Assembly (NCBI RefSeq): GCF_947501415.1
Contig: NZ_CANMVL010000012.1
Coordinates: 1 to 64,000, forward strand
Source of the DNA: an uncultured Halomonas sp.
GTDB lineage: Bacteria; Pseudomonadota; Gammaproteobacteria; Pseudomonadales; Halomonadaceae
Direction: 5' to 3'
Length of the DNA: 64,000 nt
A program made the position numbers and the translations under genes. Under the pieces are notes generated by a model, which was not told the DNA's origin, did no database searches, and was given only the letters and a program-made list of their open reading frames with translations. Of the stretch, positions 17,143-25,920 are shown in pieces (the stretch's first letter is position 1; each line of letters starts with the position of its first letter).

Positions 17143-17358
17143 CTAGTCGCCAGGCGGATGGTCCTTCACTTCCTTGTCTGCCAGGGCGGCCGCCACGGCC
17201 TCTTCCCACTCACCTTCCGTGATGTCCCACTGCTTCATCTCCTTCTGGTCGGCGGGGCCTTCGGCGGCCTTGCGCAGCTGCTCTTCGGAGCCCTTCTCGT
17301 AGCAGTGCCGGGCAAAGGCCCGGGTCTTGGTGTCGTTCAACTGGTCGATCACTGACAT
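17143..17358 (-). CDS. small acidic protein of unknown function
   Basis: A 71-residue, highly charged, soluble protein without signal peptide or membrane segment. Its composition is rich in Glu, Lys, Ala and Asp and it is predicted mostly helical (TKTRAFARHCYEKGSEEQLRKAAEG). A very good ribosome site (AGGAGG, 6-7 bases from ATG) supports translation. I do not recognise a family. It stands alone between the His-rich lipoprotein and the end of the polyamine-type ABC operon. Confidence 0.6.
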   Translation of the reverse strand: MSVIDQLNDTKTRAFARHCYEKGSEEQLRKAAEGPADQKEMKQWDITEGEWEEAVAAALADKEVKDHPPGD

Positions 17359-17578
17359 ATTGCTACCTCCTCTTTCCTGAGCCTTGGGACTGCCTGGTCC
17401 ATGAACCAGGGCGATATGGCATCGTTTGTTGCTGGTGGGCCTGGTCGGTCAGCTTCACCCTGGTTAGGCAGCCGTACCCAAGGCAGGGTGCCACCGCCAC
17501 GGTCGATACTTCAACTCGGCCGGTGTTTCAACTTGCCAAGTGCTGCAACTCGACAGGCCTTCCATCCACCAAGAAGGC

Positions 17579-18439
17579 TCAGGCGTTGCTGCCGGAACCG
17601 CGCCGCAGAACCAGGGCGGCCAGCAGCGCCGAGGCCACCATCAGAACCAGGGCGGCGGCATTGAGCACCGGGGTGGAGCCTTCGCGCAGCCGGTTGAACA
17701 GTGCCACGGTCAGCGGGGTATCGCTGCCGGTGAGCATCACCGTGGTATTGAAGTTCTCGAACGACATCAGGAAGGCCATGGCGGCGGCGCCGAAGATGGC
17801 CGGCAGCAGCCAGGGCAGGGTCACGGTGAACCAGGCCACCAACGGGGTGGCGCCGAGGTTGAGGGCCGCCTCCTCGAGCTGGGGGTTGAACTTGCGCAGC
17901 CGTGCGGCGATGACCAGGGTGCTCAGGGTGGTGATGAAGCTGACCTGGCCCATCACCACCAGGGGGGTGCCGGGACGAAACAGATCCAGCTCCACCGCCC
18001 AGGCGCGGGCGACCTCGTTGGCCATGCCGCTGTAGAACACCAGAATCGACACGCCGAGGATCACCCCGGGAATCACCAGCGGCAGCAACAGCAGCAGATA
18101 GAGGAACTCCTTGCCTCGGAAGTCGAGCCGCTCGAACAGCACGGCATTGCCACACCCCAGTGCGACGCTGACCAGCGTCACCCAGAAGGCGATCTTGACG
18201 CTGACCCACAGTGCCGCGAGCAGGCCGCTGTCGTGAAAGAAGCCGGTGCGTCCCTCACTGCCATCGGCGATGAACCAGTCCAGCGTGGCACCCTTCCAGG
18301 GCAACGACGGGAAGGGGGCATCGTTGAAGGCAAAGGCGGCGGTGACCACCAGCGGCAGTGCCAGGTAGAGGAAGAAGGCGACGAGGTAGGCCAGATAGAG
18401 GCCATTGAACCAGCGCGAGCGGGGTACCGAACGAATCAT
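17579..18439 (-). CDS. polyamine-type ABC transporter permease, PotC-like
   Basis: Inner-membrane permease, 286 residues, about six membrane segments, with the EAA loop EEAALNLGATPLVAWFTVTLP at about residues 190-210. The residues FLMSFENFNTTVMLTG following the loop are characteristic of PotC/YdcV-class permeases. It is the last gene of an ABC operon in binding protein-ATPase-permease-permease order on the minus strand, starting 22 bp after the partner permease ends. Confidence 0.87.
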   Translation of the reverse strand: MIRSVPRSRWFNGLYLAYLVAFFLYLALPLVVTAAFAFNDAPFPSLPWKGATLDWFIADGSEGRTGFFHDSGLLAALWVSVKIAFWVTLVSVALGCGNAVLFERLDFRGKEFLYLLLLLPLVIPGVILGVSILVFYSGMANEVARAWAVELDLFRPGTPLVVMGQVSFITTLSTLVIAARLRKFNPQLEEAALNLGATPLVAWFTVTLPWLLPAIFGAAAMAFLMSFENFNTTVMLTGSDTPLTVALFNRLREGSTPVLNAAALVLMVASALLAALVLRRGSGSNA

Positions 18440-18461
18440 CCGCTTATCCTCATCATTCGAT

Positions 18462-19319
18462 TTAGCCCATGACCTTGCGCAGCGACTGGCCGGTCAGCTT
18501 TAGCCCGAGCCATACGATCAGCGACGACAGCACCAGCAGCAGCACCCCCAGCGCCGCCCCCTGCTCCCAGTTGAAGCGGGTGATGAACTGGGTGAATATC
18601 TGGCCGGTAAACCAGGCGCTGTCCTTGCCCCCCATCAGGATCGGCGTGAGGTAGCTGCCCAGGGTCAGCATGAACACCACGATGCAGCCGGAGACGATGC
18701 CGGGCATGGCCCAGGGCACGACGATTTCCCGCATGACCGTGACATGGCCGCCGCCGAGGTCGTAGCCGGCCTCGACCAGGTTGTCGTCCATGCCCTCCAG
18801 GGTGGTGACCAGTGGCACCACCATGAACAGCAGGCCGTTGTAGACCAGCCCGACGATCACCGCGACGTCGTTGTAGAGCATTTCCACCGGCCCATCGACC
18901 CAGCCGAGGCCTTGCAGGGCGGCGCTGAACAGCCCGCTCTCGCGCAGCAGGATCATCCAGCCGTAGGTGCGCACCAGCTCACTGGCCCAGAACGGCACCA
19001 GACAGGCGAGAAACAGCCAGCCCTTGGCCCGCCCACGTGCCAGCCGGGCGATATACCAGGCCACCGGGAAGGCGATCAGCAGGGTGATCAGGGTGGTAAA
19101 CAGCGACATCACCCCGGTGCGCAGGAAGGTGCGCCAGTAGTAGGACTCGGTGAAGAAGTTACGGTACTGCTCCACGCCGAAGGCCAGGGTGTCCCAGCTC
19201 TCTCGCACCTGAAACGAGACCCGCAGCATCTGCACATGGGGCAGCAGCACCAGCAGCACGATCCATAGCGCGAAGGGGGTGAGCAGCAACCACAGCGACA
19301 GCTTTCCGGTTGAGCGCAT
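18462..19319 (-). CDS. polyamine-type ABC transporter permease, PotB-like
   Basis: The 285-residue partner permease. It shows the EAA loop EAGYDLGGGHVTVMREIVVPWAMPG (about 185-209 in blocks) and the PotB/PotH-like GSYLTPILMGGKDSAWFTGQ. Its start ATG at 19319 overlaps the TGA of the ATPase gene. With the PotC-like subunit it forms the translocation pore. Substrate is inferred from the binding protein. Confidence 0.87.
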   Translation of the reverse strand: MRSTGKLSLWLLLTPFALWIVLLVLLPHVQMLRVSFQVRESWDTLAFGVEQYRNFFTESYYWRTFLRTGVMSLFTTLITLLIAFPVAWYIARLARGRAKGWLFLACLVPFWASELVRTYGWMILLRESGLFSAALQGLGWVDGPVEMLYNDVAVIVGLVYNGLLFMVVPLVTTLEGMDDNLVEAGYDLGGGHVTVMREIVVPWAMPGIVSGCIVVFMLTLGSYLTPILMGGKDSAWFTGQIFTQFITRFNWEQGAALGVLLLVLSSLIVWLGLKLTGQSLRKVMG

Positions 19320-20419
19320 CAGCTGGCCTCCGCCGCAAACACCCGCGCCAGCTGCGGGTCCCATGCCAGCGTCACGCTGGAGCCCTCCTCGGGCACCGGT
19401 ACACTGCCATCCTGAGGCAGGCGCACATAGCAGCGCTCGCCGGCCGCCTCGACCTCCACCCGGCTGTTGGCGCCGTCGAACAGGGTGGTACGTACCTGGG
19501 CCCTCAGCGTGCAGTGCCCCGGCGCGGAAGCGCCCAGCACCAGGGACTCGGGGCGGATAAACAGCTCGGCCCGGTCGCCGATTGCTGGTGCCTGATGACG
19601 GCCTGTGTCGGCCAGGCGCCCGCTGATGGCGCGGCCATCCGCCAGCGCGATCTGCGCCAGCTCGCCTTCCCGCGCCAGCAGCTTGCCGCCGAGGCGGTTG
19701 TTGTCGCCGACGAAGCTCGCCACGAAGGGAGTGGCGGGCTCGCGATAGAGCGCTTCGGGCGTGGCCACCTGGTCGAAGCGGCCGTCACGCATCACCGCGA
19801 CGCGGTCGGACATCACCAGCGCCTCGGACTGGTCATGGGTGATATACACGAAGGTGGTGCCGAAGGCCTTCTGCAGGTTCTTGAGCTCGACCTTCATCTG
19901 GTCGCGCAGCTTCAGGTCCAGGGCGCCTAGGGGTTCATCGAGCAGCAGCAGGGTAGGCTTCAGCACCAGGCAGCGCGCCAGGGCGACACGCTGGCGCTGG
20001 CCACCGGACAGTTGCTGGGGGAAGCGTGGCTCCATGCCGGCCAGCCCGACCTGCTCCAGTACCTCGGCGATGCGTCGACGCCTCTCGGCGGCGGGTACCT
20101 TGCGGCGCTTGAGGCCGTAGGCGATGTTGTCACCCACGCTCATCGTGGGAAACAGCGCCAGATGCTGGAAGACCATATTGACCGGGCGGTGGTTGGGCGC
20201 GACATCGTTCATGCGCTGACCGCGGATCATGATGTCGCCCGAATCTGGCCGGTCGAAACCGGCCAGCAGGCGCAGCAGCGTGGTCTTGCCGCAGCCCGAG
20301 GGGCCCAGAATGGAGAAGAAGCTCCCAGCGGGGATTTCAAGCGATACCTGGTTCACCGCGGTGTGCGATCCAAAACGGCGAACCAGGTCCTGGCAGTGCA
20401 GATCGATATCAACTGCCAT
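19319..20419 (-). CDS. polyamine-type ABC transporter ATP-binding protein, PotA-like
   Basis: Cytoplasmic ATPase, 366 residues. Walker A is GPSGCGKTT (about residues 41-49), the signature is LSGGQRQRVALARC, Walker B is LLLLDEPLGALD, and the switch His is in YITHDQSEAL. A C-terminal TOBE-type domain (about 245-366; FIRPESLVL) is normal for the PotA/MalK class. ATG 20419 lies 5 bp after the binding-protein stop, so they are co-translated; an in-frame upstream extension is unsupported. Confidence 0.92.
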   Translation of the reverse strand: MAVDIDLHCQDLVRRFGSHTAVNQVSLEIPAGSFFSILGPSGCGKTTLLRLLAGFDRPDSGDIMIRGQRMNDVAPNHRPVNMVFQHLALFPTMSVGDNIAYGLKRRKVPAAERRRRIAEVLEQVGLAGMEPRFPQQLSGGQRQRVALARCLVLKPTLLLLDEPLGALDLKLRDQMKVELKNLQKAFGTTFVYITHDQSEALVMSDRVAVMRDGRFDQVATPEALYREPATPFVASFVGDNNRLGGKLLAREGELAQIALADGRAISGRLADTGRHQAPAIGDRAELFIRPESLVLGASAPGHCTLRAQVRTTLFDGANSRVEVEAAGERCYVRLPQDGSVPVPEEGSSVTLAWDPQLARVFAAEAS

Positions 20420-20424
20420 GCCGG

Positions 20425-21501
20425 TTACTTCGCGGCCTGAACGCGATCCAGCACCTGGCCTTCGACTGTCTCGAGGCCCGGCGGCACCGGCGGATACCAC
20501 CTGATGTTGTCGATGGCGCCATCGTCGAAGCTGGCGCGGTAGGCATCACGCAGATCGGCATCTACGAACTCGTCGGCGCCCTTGGAGACGGTGAAGTTGC
20601 CCGAGGCGTTGGTGATCTTGGCGGCGATCTCCGGCTGCATCACGAAGTTGATCCACTGATAGGCGGCATCCTCGTTCTCGCTGCGGCGCGGAATGGCGAA
20701 GGTATCGATCCAGCCAAGTGCGCCGGACTCCGGTGCCACGAAGTTGATCTCGGGGTCTTCGGCATTCAGCTTCCAGCCGCCGGCATCCCAGGCCATGGCG
20801 GCCTTCACCTCGCCGGTACGCAGCAGCGACAGTAGCTGGTCGCCACCGGTCCAGTAGGTCTTCACATTGGCCTTGCAGTCGATCAGCTTCTCTTCCACCT
20901 GGGAGAGGATATCGGCGTAGGCATCCTGGTCGTGATAGGCGGCGAAGGGGTCGAGTCCCATGGAGAAGGCGAAGCCCATCAGCGTCGGGCGCTTCAGCCG
21001 ATAGCTGACCTGGCCGGCCACCTCCTCGCTGCACAGGTCGGTATAGTCGGTAACGATATCCTTCACGCTGTCATGCACGATCAGCCCGCTGGTGCCCCAC
21101 ACCGCCGGCACACCGTAGTAGTTGCCGTCGAGCTCGGTGGCCTGCTGGGTCGCCTCGACCATCGAGGCCTGCATGTTGGCGGTCTCCAGGCGGCTGTAAT
21201 CCACCGGCTTGTAGACATTGAACTGACGCTGCACGCCGACGATGCGGTCCTGGCTGGGCTGGGCCAGGTCGAACCCGGCTCCGCCGGTAGCACGCAGCTT
21301 GGAGATCATGTCCTCGTTGTTGGAGAGGGTGATCTGCACATCGATGCCGGTCTGCTCCTCGAACGCCGCCACCACCTCGTCGGGGGCATAGCCGCCCCAG
21401 GTGATGATCCTCAGCTCCTCGGCCGAGGCGGCGCCTGCCGATAGCCCCAACGTCGAGGCCATGGCGACCGCTGTTAGTGTTGTTGTGCGCATCCTGATCA
21501 T
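20425..21501 (-). CDS. periplasmic polyamine/spermidine-type binding protein, PotD-like
   Basis: First gene of the ABC operon: 358 residues with a signal peptide (AVAMASTLGLSAGAASAEE). After cleavage it begins ELRIITWGGYAPDEVVAAFEEQTG, the usual PotD/PotF start. GVPAVWGTSGLIV and WDAGGWKLN are binding-cleft regions; family members contact the amine with acidic and aromatic residues. The ligand may be spermidine, putrescine or another cationic amine; opine-like compounds are bound by some relatives. ATG 21501 is 6 bases after AAGGGG. Confidence 0.87.
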   Translation of the reverse strand: MIRMRTTTLTAVAMASTLGLSAGAASAEELRIITWGGYAPDEVVAAFEEQTGIDVQITLSNNEDMISKLRATGGAGFDLAQPSQDRIVGVQRQFNVYKPVDYSRLETANMQASMVEATQQATELDGNYYGVPAVWGTSGLIVHDSVKDIVTDYTDLCSEEVAGQVSYRLKRPTLMGFAFSMGLDPFAAYHDQDAYADILSQVEEKLIDCKANVKTYWTGGDQLLSLLRTGEVKAAMAWDAGGWKLNAEDPEINFVAPESGALGWIDTFAIPRRSENEDAAYQWINFVMQPEIAAKITNASGNFTVSKGADEFVDADLRDAYRASFDDGAIDNIRWYPPVPPGLETVEGQVLDRVQAAK

Positions 21502-21560
21502 GAGTGTCCCCTTGAAGGTGGTGGGCCAAACATTCGTCGAAGGTGATAGACCCAAGGAAG

Positions 21561-21590
21561 GTTATAGCCCATAAGTGTCATCTTTGTGAA
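21561..21590 (-). promoter_or_regulatory. candidate sigma-70 promoter for the potDABC-like operon
   Basis: On the minus strand TTCACA (21590-21585) and TATAAC (21566-21561), each matching consensus at five of six positions, are separated by 18 bp. The -10 ends 60 bases before the binding-protein start. The position is right for an operon promoter; I saw no clear operator. Confidence 0.45.
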
Positions 21591-21667
21591 ACCGGCAAGC
21601 CAGGCAAGGGGACAGGTGCCGGTCGTCACGGCGCGCGACGGGGTGACACAGCTACGCGGTCATGGAC

Positions 21668-21991
21668 CTACGCCAGCATGGGCCACAGGTGCCGGAAAAG
21701 CGCCGCCACCAGGATGCCACCGGCGATGGCCGGCAGGGGCTTCTTCAGCGTCAGCATGATCACCGCGGTGGTCAGCAGGGCCAGGCGTGCGCCGTTGTCG
21801 CCGTTCACCGCCAGTGGAGCGAGCAGCGCCACCAGTACCGAGCCCGACATGGCGTGGATAAACTGTCTGACGCGGTAGCCGATGGGCACGAAGGACATCA
21901 CGAATACGCCGCCCCAGCGGGTTGCCAGGGTGACCACCGCCATGGCCAGGAGGATGATCAGGGTCCCCAGACCGGTTGTCTCAATGTTCAT
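21668..21991 (-). CDS. azlD: AzlD family branched-chain amino-acid exporter subunit
   Basis: A 107-residue membrane protein with about four hydrophobic segments, typical of AzlD (TLATRWGGVFVMSFVPIGYRVRQFIHAMSGSVLVALLAPL in blocks). With AzlC it forms a small two-component exporter of branched-chain amino acids or related compounds. ATG 21991 overlaps the end of azlC by 11 bp, showing tight coupling. Confidence 0.85.
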   Translation of the reverse strand: MNIETTGLGTLIILLAMAVVTLATRWGGVFVMSFVPIGYRVRQFIHAMSGSVLVALLAPLAVNGDNGARLALLTTAVIMLTLKKPLPAIAGGILVAALFRHLWPMLA

Positions 21992-22697
21992 GATCGCGCT
22001 TCCCCCAGATAACACCGGCCAGGCCGCCGGCGATGGCTCCCACCACCACGTGGCTATTGTCCGGCAGATAGTAGAAGGCGAGCAGCGAGGCGCCGGCGGC
22101 CACCGCCCAGATCAGCAGCATGCGCAGGTTCTTCTCGCCGCCCACCACCATGGCCAGCAGGAAGCAGCCCATCACCATGTCGAGTCCCAGGCTGGCGGGG
22201 TCGCGTATGGCACCCCCCACATTCAGACCGAGCCAGGTGCCGAGGACCCAGAAGCACCACAGGGCGATACCGCCGCCCAGCAGTACGCCCAGTCCGGGAC
22301 GACCGCGGGTAAACTCCTGAGTGGCCATGGCCCAGTTGGCATCGGAGGCGACCAGCATGATGCCGTAGCGCTTGGCAGGCGGGAGCGGCTCGAGCCAGGG
22401 ATAGAGAGTGGCTCCCATCAGCAGGTGACGAGCATTGATGGCGAAGACGGTCACCATCATGGTGAACAGCGGGATCTGCGGCTCCCATAGCTCCAGGACG
22501 GCAAACTGGGAGGCGCCGGCGAACACCAGAGTGCTCATCAGCATGATGGTGCTGTCGTTGAGGCCGGCCTGGGGTGCGGCCACACCAAAGGCGATGCCGA
22601 AGATGGTGACGAATAGCGAGATGGGCAGCAGTGCCTTGAATCCATCCCACACCAGCGTGCGATCCAGCCGGTGCAATGTCGCCTCCTTGCCTGCCAT
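21981..22697 (-). CDS. azlC: AzlC family branched-chain amino-acid exporter subunit
   Basis: Polytopic membrane protein, 238 residues. The AzlC hallmark segments FAGASQFAVLELW and AINARHLLMGATLYPWL (about 58-97) and DANWAMATQEF (about 119-129) are present. It is the larger subunit of the AzlCD exporter. AGAGGAG precedes the ATG by 8 bases. No AsnC or AraC regulator lies nearby. Confidence 0.9.
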   Translation of the reverse strand: MAGKEATLHRLDRTLVWDGFKALLPISLFVTIFGIAFGVAAPQAGLNDSTIMLMSTLVFAGASQFAVLELWEPQIPLFTMMVTVFAINARHLLMGATLYPWLEPLPPAKRYGIMLVASDANWAMATQEFTRGRPGLGVLLGGGIALWCFWVLGTWLGLNVGGAIRDPASLGLDMVMGCFLLAMVVGGEKNLRMLLIWAVAAGASLLAFYYLPDNSHVVVGAIAGGLAGVIWGKRDHEH

Positions 22698-22727
22698 GTC
22701 GGGCTCCTCTCTTCCCTGGTGCTTGAA

Positions 22728-22967
22728 TCAAGTATTTAGACTGGACGATGTTACAGCAAGACCCGTTCGTCCGGTTCGGTGGTTGCCATCAAGGGGCGCA
22801 TGCTGGCCAGTAATGGTGTTTTCATGACGCGGCAACCGCTTGGCGAGGATGACATCATCGCGCAGCTCCGGACGGACGAGGTCATCCTGGGTCAGATCCA
22901 GTGCTGCGAGGCAGTCACGCGGGGTGTTCGAGCGTTGTCCAGCGGTGATCTGTGTCGGGTAGGTCAT
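22728..22967 (-). CDS. possible small hypothetical protein upstream of azlC
   Basis: An open frame of 79 codons on the azlC strand, ending 30 bp before azlC, with GGGAG 9 bases ahead of its ATG. The product is hydrophilic with no recognised family, no signal peptide and an unremarkable composition. Codon quality is not clearly better than in the competing + frame over the same bases, so it may be only an untranslated leader. Confidence 0.25.
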   Translation of the reverse strand: MTYPTQITAGQRSNTPRDCLAALDLTQDDLVRPELRDDVILAKRLPRHENTITGQHAPLDGNHRTGRTGLAVTSSSLNT

Positions 22968-23045
22968 GATGGTGGTCTCCCAATCCCCTGTAAGACGATG
23001 GTTAGCGTAGTCGGCAAGCGCCGACCCAGGGGAGTGGAGCCGTGC

Positions 23046-23212
23046 GCCGCTTTAGCTGCATTTGTATCCCGCCCGCAAGTTGGTGCTTAAATCGGCGGTG
23101 GCCCGAGGGCCAGAAACAGAAAACCCGCTTTGCATGGGCTAAAGCGGGCTCTGGGCGTCGCTTTAGCGGAACTTGTAGAGCGCCCGCAAGCTGGGAGTCA
23201 AATCGGCGCTGG
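23046..23212. repeat. two direct repeats of a ~56-bp element
   Basis: GCCGCTTTAGCTGCATTTGT... (23046-23101) and GTCGCTTTAGCGGAACTTGT... (23157-23212) share the skeleton CGCTTTAGC / CTTGTA / CGCCCGCAAG / TGG / AAATCGGCG. They are separated by a terminator-like hairpin. They have the look of a dispersed intergenic repeat family rather than coding sequence. The stretch from 22968 to 23280 otherwise contains nothing I can assign. Confidence 0.55.
23124..23148 (-). terminator. rho-independent terminator (minus strand)
   Basis: CCCGCTTT (23124-23131) and AAAGCGGG (23141-23148) form a perfect 8-bp stem around 9 bases. Read on the minus strand it is followed by TTTTCTGTTTCTG. It lies downstream of the sdaA pseudogene end and is probably the original terminator of the sdaA transcript. 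Confidence 0.65.
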
Positions 23213-23280
23213 GTTCACAGTAAGACGGCGGCTTGAGGCTGTCAATGGGGCCTTGAAGGGGCGCCGGCGTGGCGCCCACC

Positions 23281-23512
23281 TCAACACTCGATGGCGTTGA
23301 CGGCGAGGCCGCCTTTCGAGGTCTCCTTGTACTTTTCCTGCATGTCAGCACCGGTATCACGCATGGTGCGGATCACCTTGTCCAGGGAGATGAACTGCTT
23401 GCCGTCACCACGCAGCGCCATCTGGGCCTCGGCGACGACGAAGCCGCCGCCCCATCGAGTGGTAGGGAGGGAGGGGGCTTCGCCGTTACCATGGGCGATC
23501 AGGCACCTGGCG
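23281..23512 (-). pseudogene. sdaA pseudogene with large internal deletion
   Basis: Bases 23281-23427 match the 3' end of the intact sdaA (24477-24623) with two differences in 147. Right after CTGGGC the homology jumps to an earlier part of the gene (intact 25389 onward). CTGGGC occurs at both parental breakpoints, so the lesion looks like a 771-bp microhomology deletion, which happens to keep frame. The residual peptide would read FVVAEAQ joined to [10 protein letters not shown] and end GLAVNAIE, stop. The upstream part (23428-23512) is more diverged and runs out at the stop codon of the ModA-like gene, so no start remains. All catalytic cysteines are lost. Confidence 0.85.
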
Positions 23513-24322
23513 TCACTCTTTCGGCAGGCCTGGCGCGTCGAAGCCGTACTCCGCCAGCACGCCTTGACCCGCCGGCGAGAGAATATGAAGCGCCAGCCGC
23601 CAAGCCGACGCCGGGGCGTCGTTCAGCACCATCAGGCCGTAATCGGCGCCGACCGACAGGGCCTCGGGTACTTGTATGATCTGCAGGTCGGCCACTTCGC
23701 GTTGTGCCAGCACTGCGTTGGTGCAGTAGGTCAGGAACAGATCAGCTCGGTTACTCTCCATCACCCAGCCATAGGTGTTGCGTCCCTCGGGGGCCGGCTC
23801 GGAGTCGGGGCCGCCCGTCAGCTGTAAGGCCTTGTGCTCCAATGCGGCCTGGGCGCCTTCACGCACCATGTCTGCCCTGGCGAAAAGCTCCCAGGCGTAG
23901 TCGCCCGATGGGTCGGCGCCGGGGGTCGAGGTGCCGAGCCTGGTGTCCTCGGACAGCATAACTTCCAGTAGGGTCTCGGACGAGACGTCCAGGCCGGACT
24001 GCGCAAGGCCGCAGAGTTGGTTTCGGGCGAAGAGGACAACAGGTCCGCCCCGTCCCGCCTCTGCTAGCGTACGCGGATGGGCCATGTTCGCGGAGGCGAA
24101 GACATGCGCGGTAGCGCCATCCTCGATTTCCTGCCGCATGATTCCGGATGGCCCGTACGTGGTATCGACATTTGTTCCGCCCGCCGCCGAGAAGTCCGCG
24201 GCGACCTGACTGAGCGCGGTGCTCAGGCTGCCCGCCGCGACCAGGGAGACGCTCTCCTGTGCGATGACCGGTCCTGCGCTCATGATGGCTGCTCCGAGGA
24301 TGGATAGAGTCGACAGACGCAT
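23513..24322 (-). CDS. ModA-like extracellular substrate-binding protein
   Basis: A periplasmic binding protein, 269 residues, with signal peptide ([18 protein letters not shown]). The mature start [21 protein letters not shown] and [28 protein letters not shown] follow the molybdate/tungstate ModA pattern (AAxSL; GSSG-like; DVFxSAN). It stands alone, with no ModB or ModC nearby, so it may act with a remote permease or bind another oxyanion. It sits exactly between an sdaA pseudogene and intact sdaA, suggesting it came in with a duplication event. AAGGAAG precedes the ATG. Confidence 0.78.
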   Translation of the reverse strand: MRLSTLSILGAAIMSAGPVIAQESVSLVAAGSLSTALSQVAADFSAAGGTNVDTTYGPSGIMRQEIEDGATAHVFASANMAHPRTLAEAGRGGPVVLFARNQLCGLAQSGLDVSSETLLEVMLSEDTRLGTSTPGADPSGDYAWELFARADMVREGAQAALEHKALQLTGGPDSEPAPEGRNTYGWVMESNRADLFLTYCTNAVLAQREVADLQIIQVPEALSVGADYGLMVLNDAPASAWRLALHILSPAGQGVLAEYGFDAPGLPKE

Positions 24323-24363
24323 ATGGTGGCTTCCTTGTTATATGTTTATCCGAATACACTGTA

Positions 24364-24387
24364 GTCGACATTGCTGTTGCAATCGAC
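24364..24387. promoter_or_regulatory. inverted repeat upstream of the ModA-like gene
   Basis: GTCGACATTGC-TGTT-GCAATCGAC forms an almost perfect inverted repeat (one base inserted in one arm) 42-65 bases upstream of the start codon. It could be an operator of the ModA-like gene or a structural relic at the insertion joint. It does not match the ModE consensus. Confidence 0.35.
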
Positions 24388-24476
24388 GTGCTTGAAACGC
24401 CTCGCTGCTTCTGAGATTCGACTCCACCAGGCAGGGGGCCACCATGCGGTGCTGTGCCATCCCGTCGATGCGAGCC

Positions 24477-25856
24477 TCAACACTCGATGGCGTTTACGGC
24501 GAGGCCGCCTTTCGAGGTCTCCTTGTACTTTTCCTGCATGTCGGCACCGGTATCACGCATGGTGCGGATCACCTTGTCCAGGGAGATGAACTGCTTGCCG
24601 TCACCACGCAGCGCCATCTGGGCGGCGTTGATCGCCTTCACCGAGGCGATGGCGTTGCGCTCGATGCAGGGCACCTGCACCAGCCCCCCCACCGGGTCGC
24701 AGGTCAGTCCCAGGTTATGCTCCAGGCCGATCTCCGCGGCGTTCTCCACCTGGTCGACGCTGCCGCCCATCACCTCGGTGAGGCCGGCGGCGGCCATGGC
24801 GCAGGCCGAGCCCACTTCGCCCTGACAGCCCACCTCGGCACCGGAGATGGAGGCGTTCTTCTTGCACAGGATGCCCACGGCGCCGGCCGCCAGCAGGAAG
24901 TCCACCACGTCGCGCTCATTGGCGCCCTGGCGGAACTGCATATAGTACTGAAGCACCGCCGGAATGATGCCCGCCGCGCCGTTGGTGGGCGCGGTGACCA
25001 TGCGGCCACCGGCGGCGTTCTCCTCGTTGACCGCCAGCGCATAGAGGTTGACCCAGTCCATGGCCGACATGGTGGAGGCGATCAGCGAGTGGTCATCCTC
25101 GCTGGCCAGCATGCGCTGGTGCAGGTTCCTGGCGCGACGCTTGACGTTGAGTCCGCCGGGCAGCACGCCTTCGGCTTCCATGCCCTTTTTGATGCACGCC
25201 TGCATCGCCGTCCAGATGGTCAGCAGACCCTCACGGATCTCCGTTTCGCTGCGCCACGCCTTCTCGTTCTCAAGCATCAGCTCGCTGATGCGCAGGCCGT
25301 GCTCATGGCACATGCGCAACAGCTCGTCGCCGGTCTGGAAGTCGAAGGGCAGCTTGGTCCGGTCGGTATCCAGCTCCCCTTGGGCGGCCTGGGCCTCGTC
25401 GACGACGAAGCCGCCGCCTACCGAGTAGTAGGTGTTGCGGTAGAGCTCATCGCCGTGTCCATGGGCGATCAGGCGCATGGCGTTGGGGTGGTGTGGCAGG
25501 CTCTCCTCGAGCAGCTGCATGTCACGGATCCAGCGGAAGGAGACGCTGTGGCGGTCATCCAGGAGCAGTGCCTCCGACTCCTTCAGCTCCTCGATGGCCG
25601 GCGCGATGATGTCGGGGTCGATGCTGTCGGGGCGTTCGCCCATCAGGCCCATGATCACCGCGTGATCGGTGCCGTGACCGATGCCGGTGGCAGAGAGCGA
25701 GCCGAAGAGCTGGACCTCCACGCGGGCCACACGGGTCAGCAGGTCACGCTCGTTGAGCTCGCCGACGAAGTCGTAGGCGGCTCGCATCGGGCCCACGGTG
25801 TGTGAGCTCGAGGGCCCCACGCCGATCTTGAACAGGTCAAATACGCTGATGGACAT
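24477..25856 (-). CDS. sdaA: L-serine ammonia-lyase (4Fe-4S, single chain)
   Basis: Converts L-serine to pyruvate and ammonia. At 459 residues it is the one-chain type with beta and alpha domains fused. The phosphate/serine loop [11 protein letters not shown] is near the N-terminus. The cluster cysteines are in [22 protein letters not shown] and [21 protein letters not shown] 25856 is preferred because AAGGTG lies 7 bases before it; ATG 25862 is almost on the site. It is third in gcvT-sstT-sdaA, which links glycine, serine uptake and pyruvate formation. No terminator follows it; one lies beyond the pseudogene. Confidence 0.93.
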   Translation of the reverse strand: MSISVFDLFKIGVGPSSSHTVGPMRAAYDFVGELNERDLLTRVARVEVQLFGSLSATGIGHGTDHAVIMGLMGERPDSIDPDIIAPAIEELKESEALLLDDRHSVSFRWIRDMQLLEESLPHHPNAMRLIAHGHGDELYRNTYYSVGGGFVVDEAQAAQGELDTDRTKLPFDFQTGDELLRMCHEHGLRISELMLENEKAWRSETEIREGLLTIWTAMQACIKKGMEAEGVLPGGLNVKRRARNLHQRMLASEDDHSLIASTMSAMDWVNLYALAVNEENAAGGRMVTAPTNGAAGIIPAVLQYYMQFRQGANERDVVDFLLAAGAVGILCKKNASISGAEVGCQGEVGSACAMAAAGLTEVMGGSVDQVENAAEIGLEHNLGLTCDPVGGLVQVPCIERNAIASVKAINAAQMALRGDGKQFISLDKVIRTMRDTGADMQEKYKETSKGGLAVNAIEC

Positions 25857-25920
25857 AGTCATTCACCTTTTGTTGTCTGAGTGACCGCTTGATATGTGAC
25901 GGCTGTTCGAGTGACACGGG

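Noticed and set aside
22779..23090. 103-codon + frame upstream of the sdaA pseudogene
   Set aside because: No ribosome site, runs into the intergenic repeat element, and has no recognisable product; the competing minus frame is only slightly better.
24364..24387. ModE operator in front of the ModA-like gene
   Set aside because: The inverted repeat is GTCGA/TTGC-based and does not resemble the TATA-rich ModE consensus.
24444..25805. 453-codon open frame on the + strand
   Set aside because: Antisense to sdaA. Its similarity to a second + frame at 23269-23679 merely reflects the duplicated sdaA sequence, and helped to reveal the pseudogene.
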